NCBI RefSeq assembly: GCF_030067815.1
Contig: NZ_CP125968.1
Span: forward strand, 2,038,001-2,102,000
DNA length: 64,000 nucleotides
Direction of reading: 5' to 3'
Source: Sporosarcina thermotolerans
GTDB taxonomy: Bacteria > Bacillota > Bacilli > Bacillales_A > Planococcaceae
The translations under genes and the position numbers were made by a program. Positions 60,672-64,000 of this stretch are shown here, in pieces (the stretch's first letter is position 1; the number at the start of each line of letters is the position of its first letter). The notes under the pieces are model-generated. The model ran no database searches. It had not been told where the DNA came from and saw only the letters and a program-made list of their open reading frames with translations.

Positions 60672-61462
60672 AACAGAGAATCATTACAGCAATTGTAGCA
60701 TTAGCAGTTTTTTTCCCACTCGTCATCATAGGTGGTTTTCCGTTTACACTAGCGATTTATGCCATCGCTTCAATAGGCTTATTCGAATTGCTACGCATGA
60801 AAAACATTCGCATATTCTCAGTGGAGGGAATCCTTACATGGTTTATGCTTGCTATCCTTTTAATGCCTTCGACATGGACGAATGAAGTGCTGCAATTTAC
60901 CGGTTACACAAAAACAGAATTGATATTCGCATTCATACTTATCTTACTTATTTTCACAGTAATCTCAAAAAATCGTTTTACATTCGATCATGCGGCATTT
61001 ACTGCGTTTAGCGCATTATACCTTGGCATAGGTTTTTATTTCTTGATTGAAACACGATTTTACGGATTTGAATATGTTTTCTATGCCTTATTGGTTATTT
61101 GGACGACTGATTCCGGAGCTTATTTTACAGGAAGAAGAATAGGGAAACGTAAACTTTGGCCGGAAATTTCCCCTAATAAGACGGTAGAAGGGTTTCTTGG
61201 TGGAATTCTTTTTGCTGTTCTATTCGCGTTAGTTTTCCAACTATTTTATCCAATAGCATCTTCTTATTTCGTGTTGGCTATTATTACGATAATTGCCTCC
61301 ATCGTTGGTCAGTTGGGGGATTTGGTTGAATCTGCATTGAAGCGGCATTTTAAAGTGAAGGATTCAGGAAATCTTTTACCGGGACATGGTGGAATTCTTG
61401 ATAGATTTGATAGTCTCCTTTTCGTATTGCCACTTATTCATTTTCTTCATCTTGTTGGTTAA
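60668..61462 (+). CDS. cdsA: CdsA, phosphatidate cytidylyltransferase
   Basis: 264 residues, about eight membrane segments. The signature ESALKRHFKVKDSG-NLLPGHGGILDRFDS is near the C-terminus. Makes CDP-diacylglycerol for phospholipids. TTG start overlapping uppS. Confidence 0.95.
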   Translation: MKQRIITAIVALAVFFPLVIIGGFPFTLAIYAIASIGLFELLRMKNIRIFSVEGILTWFMLAILLMPSTWTNEVLQFTGYTKTELIFAFILILLIFTVISKNRFTFDHAAFTAFSALYLGIGFYFLIETRFYGFEYVFYALLVIWTTDSGAYFTGRRIGKRKLWPEISPNKTVEGFLGGILFAVLFALVFQLFYPIASSYFVLAIITIIASIVGQLGDLVESALKRHFKVKDSGNLLPGHGGILDRFDSLLFVLPLIHFLHLVG

Positions 61463-61482
61463 AGGAAAGGATGTAGTTCAGT

Positions 61483-62629
61483 ATGGTGAAAAAAATTAGT
61501 CTGCTTGGAGCTACAGGGTCAATCGGTACACAGACCCTGGATATTATTCAATCAAACCGTGAAAAATTTAAGCTCGTATCTTTTTCGGCTGGGATGAATA
61601 TTACTAAAGTAAGAGAAATCACAACGGAGTTTCAGCCCGAAATCGTATCTGTCATAAACTCGACTGACGCGAGTGTCTTACAAGCTGAATTCCCTAAGAC
61701 GAAATTCGTTTATGGAAAAGAAGGCCTAATTATTGTTGCTGCTCATTCCAACGCGGACATGCTTGTCAATGCGGTGATTGGCAGTATCGGTTTGGAGCCG
61801 ACTATAGAAGCCATCAAAGAAGGCATAACGATAGCTATTGCAAATAAAGAAACATTAGTAGCTGCAGGAGATATCGTTATGGCGGAAGCAAAAAAGAATA
61901 ATGTTGCACTGTTGCCGGTAGATAGTGAGCATTCTGCATTGTTTCAATCCATGAATGGTGAAAATCCCAAACAGTGTCCCGTTTAATCCTTACCGCTTCT
62001 GGAGGAGTTTCAGGCATTTGTCGAGAAGCGGATTAAAGGACGTTACTGTTCAACAAGCGTTGGCGCATCCCAATTGGTCAATGGGCAATAAATTGACAAT
62101 TGACTCTGCGACGATGATGAACAAAGGACTTGAGGTGATAGAGGCCCATCATTTATTTAATATGCCTTATGAAAAAATTGATTGTCTTCTTCATAAAGAA
62201 AGTATTATCCATTCAATTGTTGAATTTGAAGATACGAGTATGATTGCTCAGTTGGGGTCTCCTGATATGCGTGTTCCGATCCAATACGCAATGACCTATC
62301 CTGATCGGATTCAGATGCAAAATGCAAAACCACTCAAACTCGAGGAAATTGGAACTTTGCATTTTGAGAAAATGGATATGGAAAGATATAAAGCACTTGC
62401 ACTTGCATACGCTGCAGGTAGGGAAGGCGGTACAATGCCAACAGTGATGAATGCAGCAAATGAGGTTGCTGTTGAACTGTTTATGAAAGGTGAAATTCCT
62501 TTTTTACAAATCGAGGAAATTGTTGAAAGGATGATGAATCAGCACGAAAAAATTTCATCACCTGACTTGGAAACGATCCTTGAAATTGATTCCCTGACCC
62601 GTAAGATGGTGTATGATAAGGTAAAATGA
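61483..62629 (+). CDS. dxr: Dxr, 1-deoxy-D-xylulose-5-phosphate reductoisomerase (two indels)
   Basis: About 382 residues. The NADPH motif [15 protein letters not shown], then [12 protein letters not shown] and [12 protein letters not shown] with metal ligands. One A is missing at 61969-61971 and one T at 62008-62010; restored they give [14 protein letters not shown] and VFRHLSR. The C-terminal domain ([20 protein letters not shown]) follows. Second step of the non-mevalonate isoprenoid pathway, feeding UppS upstream. Confidence 0.95.
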
Positions 62630-62669
62630 TTCATAAATCGGCTAAAGTGGCCAGTTAAGGTGGTTTTTT

Positions 62670-63930
62670 ATGGAAACCGTAATTGCGTTTATAATCATAT
62701 TTGGTTCTCTCGTCTTTTTTCATGAATTAGGTCATTTCCTGTTTGCGAAAAAGGCTGGAATCATGGTCCGTGAATTTGCAATTGGATTTGGACCAAAAAT
62801 ATTAGCATTGCGAAAGAACGAGACGCTCTACACAATCCGCCTTCTTCCCTTGGGGGATACGTCAGGATGGCAGGTGATGATTTTGACACTGTAGAATTAC
62901 AACCCGGTTATCGTGTTGGCGTTATTTTAAATAATGAAGATGTGGTGGAAAAGATTTACTTGAATCGGGAAGTTTCAAATCCGAATGTCCTATTCATAGA
63001 AACGGAAAAGGCCGATTTGAGTAAAGCGCTCTTCATCGAGGGATATGATGAAGACGGAAATCTTGTTAAATACAACGTTTCAAGAAATGCTATTGTTTAT
63101 GAAAAAGGTCAGGAGACAATAATAGCTCCTTATGATCGTCAATTTGATTCAAAGCCTTTAGGCAGTAGGGCAATGGCTATCTTTGCTGGTCCTCTTTTCA
63201 ACTTCATCCTTGCATTCTTCATCTTCTTGGCAATTGGTCTTCTGCATGGAATCCCTACTAATGAACCAATCATTAGCGAAGTTATCAGCGACAGTCCTGC
63301 ATATTCTGCGGGAATGGAACCAGGAGATTTCATTAAGGAAGTGGATGGAGTACCTGTTAAGACGTGGACCGAATTTACTGATATAGTGAAAAGCAGTGGC
63401 AGCGAAAAAATTCAATTGAAGGTAGAGCGTGGCGGTGATCTCGTTACGTTTGCAGTAACTCCGAATACAGTGGTGAATGAGGCTGGTGAGAAAGTAGGCC
63501 AGATCGGAGTTATGTACGATCCGCCTTTAGAAAAGAACCCGATGAAGGCGTTCGCTTTTGGAGCAGAACAAACATATACCTGGACTAAACGAATCTTCGA
63601 GCTTTTAGGTATGCTCGTAACAGGTAAATTTACAATTGAAGCATTAAGTGGCCCAGTGGGAATTTATAAGGCAACTGAGGAAGTTGCACAATTTGGCGTT
63701 TTCTCCCTTATGAATTGGGCGGCTGTATTAAGCATTAACTTAGGCATCATGAACCTATTACCACTTCCGGCACTTGATGGTGGTAGATTATTGTTCTTCT
63801 TATTTGAAGGCTTACGGGCAAACCTGTCGATAAGCAAAAAGAAGGAATGGTCCATTTTGTAGGGATTATGTTATTAATGGTGCTTATGTTAGTCGTTACA
63901 TGGAACGATATACAAAGGTTTTTCTTTTAA
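62670..63930 (+). CDS. rseP: RseP/RasP, intramembrane zinc metalloprotease (two indels)
   Basis: About 420 residues. Zinc motif FFHELGHF in the first membrane segment, one PDZ domain ([19 protein letters not shown]), and the second active-site motif [12 protein letters not shown]. One G is missing in the run 62852-62856 ([12 protein letters not shown] restored) and one in 63816-63818 ([12 protein letters not shown] restored). The last membrane segment ends WNDIQRFFF at 63930. Site-2 protease that cleaves anti-sigma factors and remnant signal peptides. Confidence 0.94.
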
Positions 63931-63950
63931 TAGAATTGGACTAATTTATT

Positions 63951-64000
63951 GTCCAGCTCGAGGCGTTAGATACTCGGGACATAAGTCAAATATGCCGCGT
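63951..64000. repeat. Dispersed structured repeat, family I, copy D (cut by window end)
   Basis: It begins ATTGTCCAGCT, the same left flank as copy A, then CGAGGCGTTAGATACTCGGGACATAAG. The terminal stem half differs from copies A, B and C, and the right half lies beyond the window. Confidence 0.7.

Overview
This window is a gene-dense, core-genome stretch of a motile low-GC Gram-positive bacterium of the order Bacillales. Gene order follows the Bacillus subtilis block fapR-plsX-fabD-fabG-acpP-rnc-smc-ftsY-ylxM-ffh-rpsP-khpA-rimM-trmD-rplS-sip-rbgA-rnhB-ylqG-ylqH-sucCD-dprA-topA-xerC-hslVU-codY, then the 27-kb fla/che operon, then rpsB-tsf-pyrH-frr-uppS-cdsA-dxr-rseP. Protein wording and intergenic repeats suggest Planococcaceae or a neighbouring family; the genus cannot be fixed from sequence alone.

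Layout. 1-1087: edge of an ABC-transporter locus on the minus strand (start of an ATPase, truncated FtsX-type permease), ending in a 21-bp-period repeat array. 1086-5810: FapR-controlled fatty-acid and phospholipid genes, acpP and rnc. 5813-12282: smc and the signal-recognition genes ftsY, ylxM, ffh. 12328-15200: ribosomal protein and RNA-modification genes. 15287-19931: signal peptidase, ribosome GTPase, RNase HII and two flagellar-export-like proteins. 20049-29392: succinyl-CoA synthetase, DprA, TopA, XerC, HslVU, CodY. 29555-56267: basal body, hook, export apparatus, C-ring, chemotaxis (CheY, CheA, CheW, CheC, CheD), FlhF/FlhG, SigD and SwrB. 56274-63930: translation factors, UMP kinase, undecaprenyl-PP synthase, CDP-DAG synthase, DXP reductoisomerase and the RseP/RasP protease.

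Two things stand out. First, about 35 small indels interrupt some 23 genes, many of them essential (rpsB, tsf, frr, dxr, fabG, topA, smc). Most are one-base losses in homopolymers, so I read them as consensus errors and give the reconstructed gene span as one CDS. Second, the intergenic regions are unusually structured: two short-period arrays (21 bp, and a mirrored 20-bp one), a 150-bp repeat family whose terminal stems co-vary between copies, a 190-bp palindromic element and a short derivative, a terminator that contains a Shine-Dalgarno site and a 12-codon ORF before rimM, and a GC hairpin between the Shine-Dalgarno site and start codon of swrD. The canonical neighbours trmFO (after topA) and cheB (before cheA) are absent. 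I saw no prophage, insertion sequence, CRISPR array, rRNA or tRNA gene.
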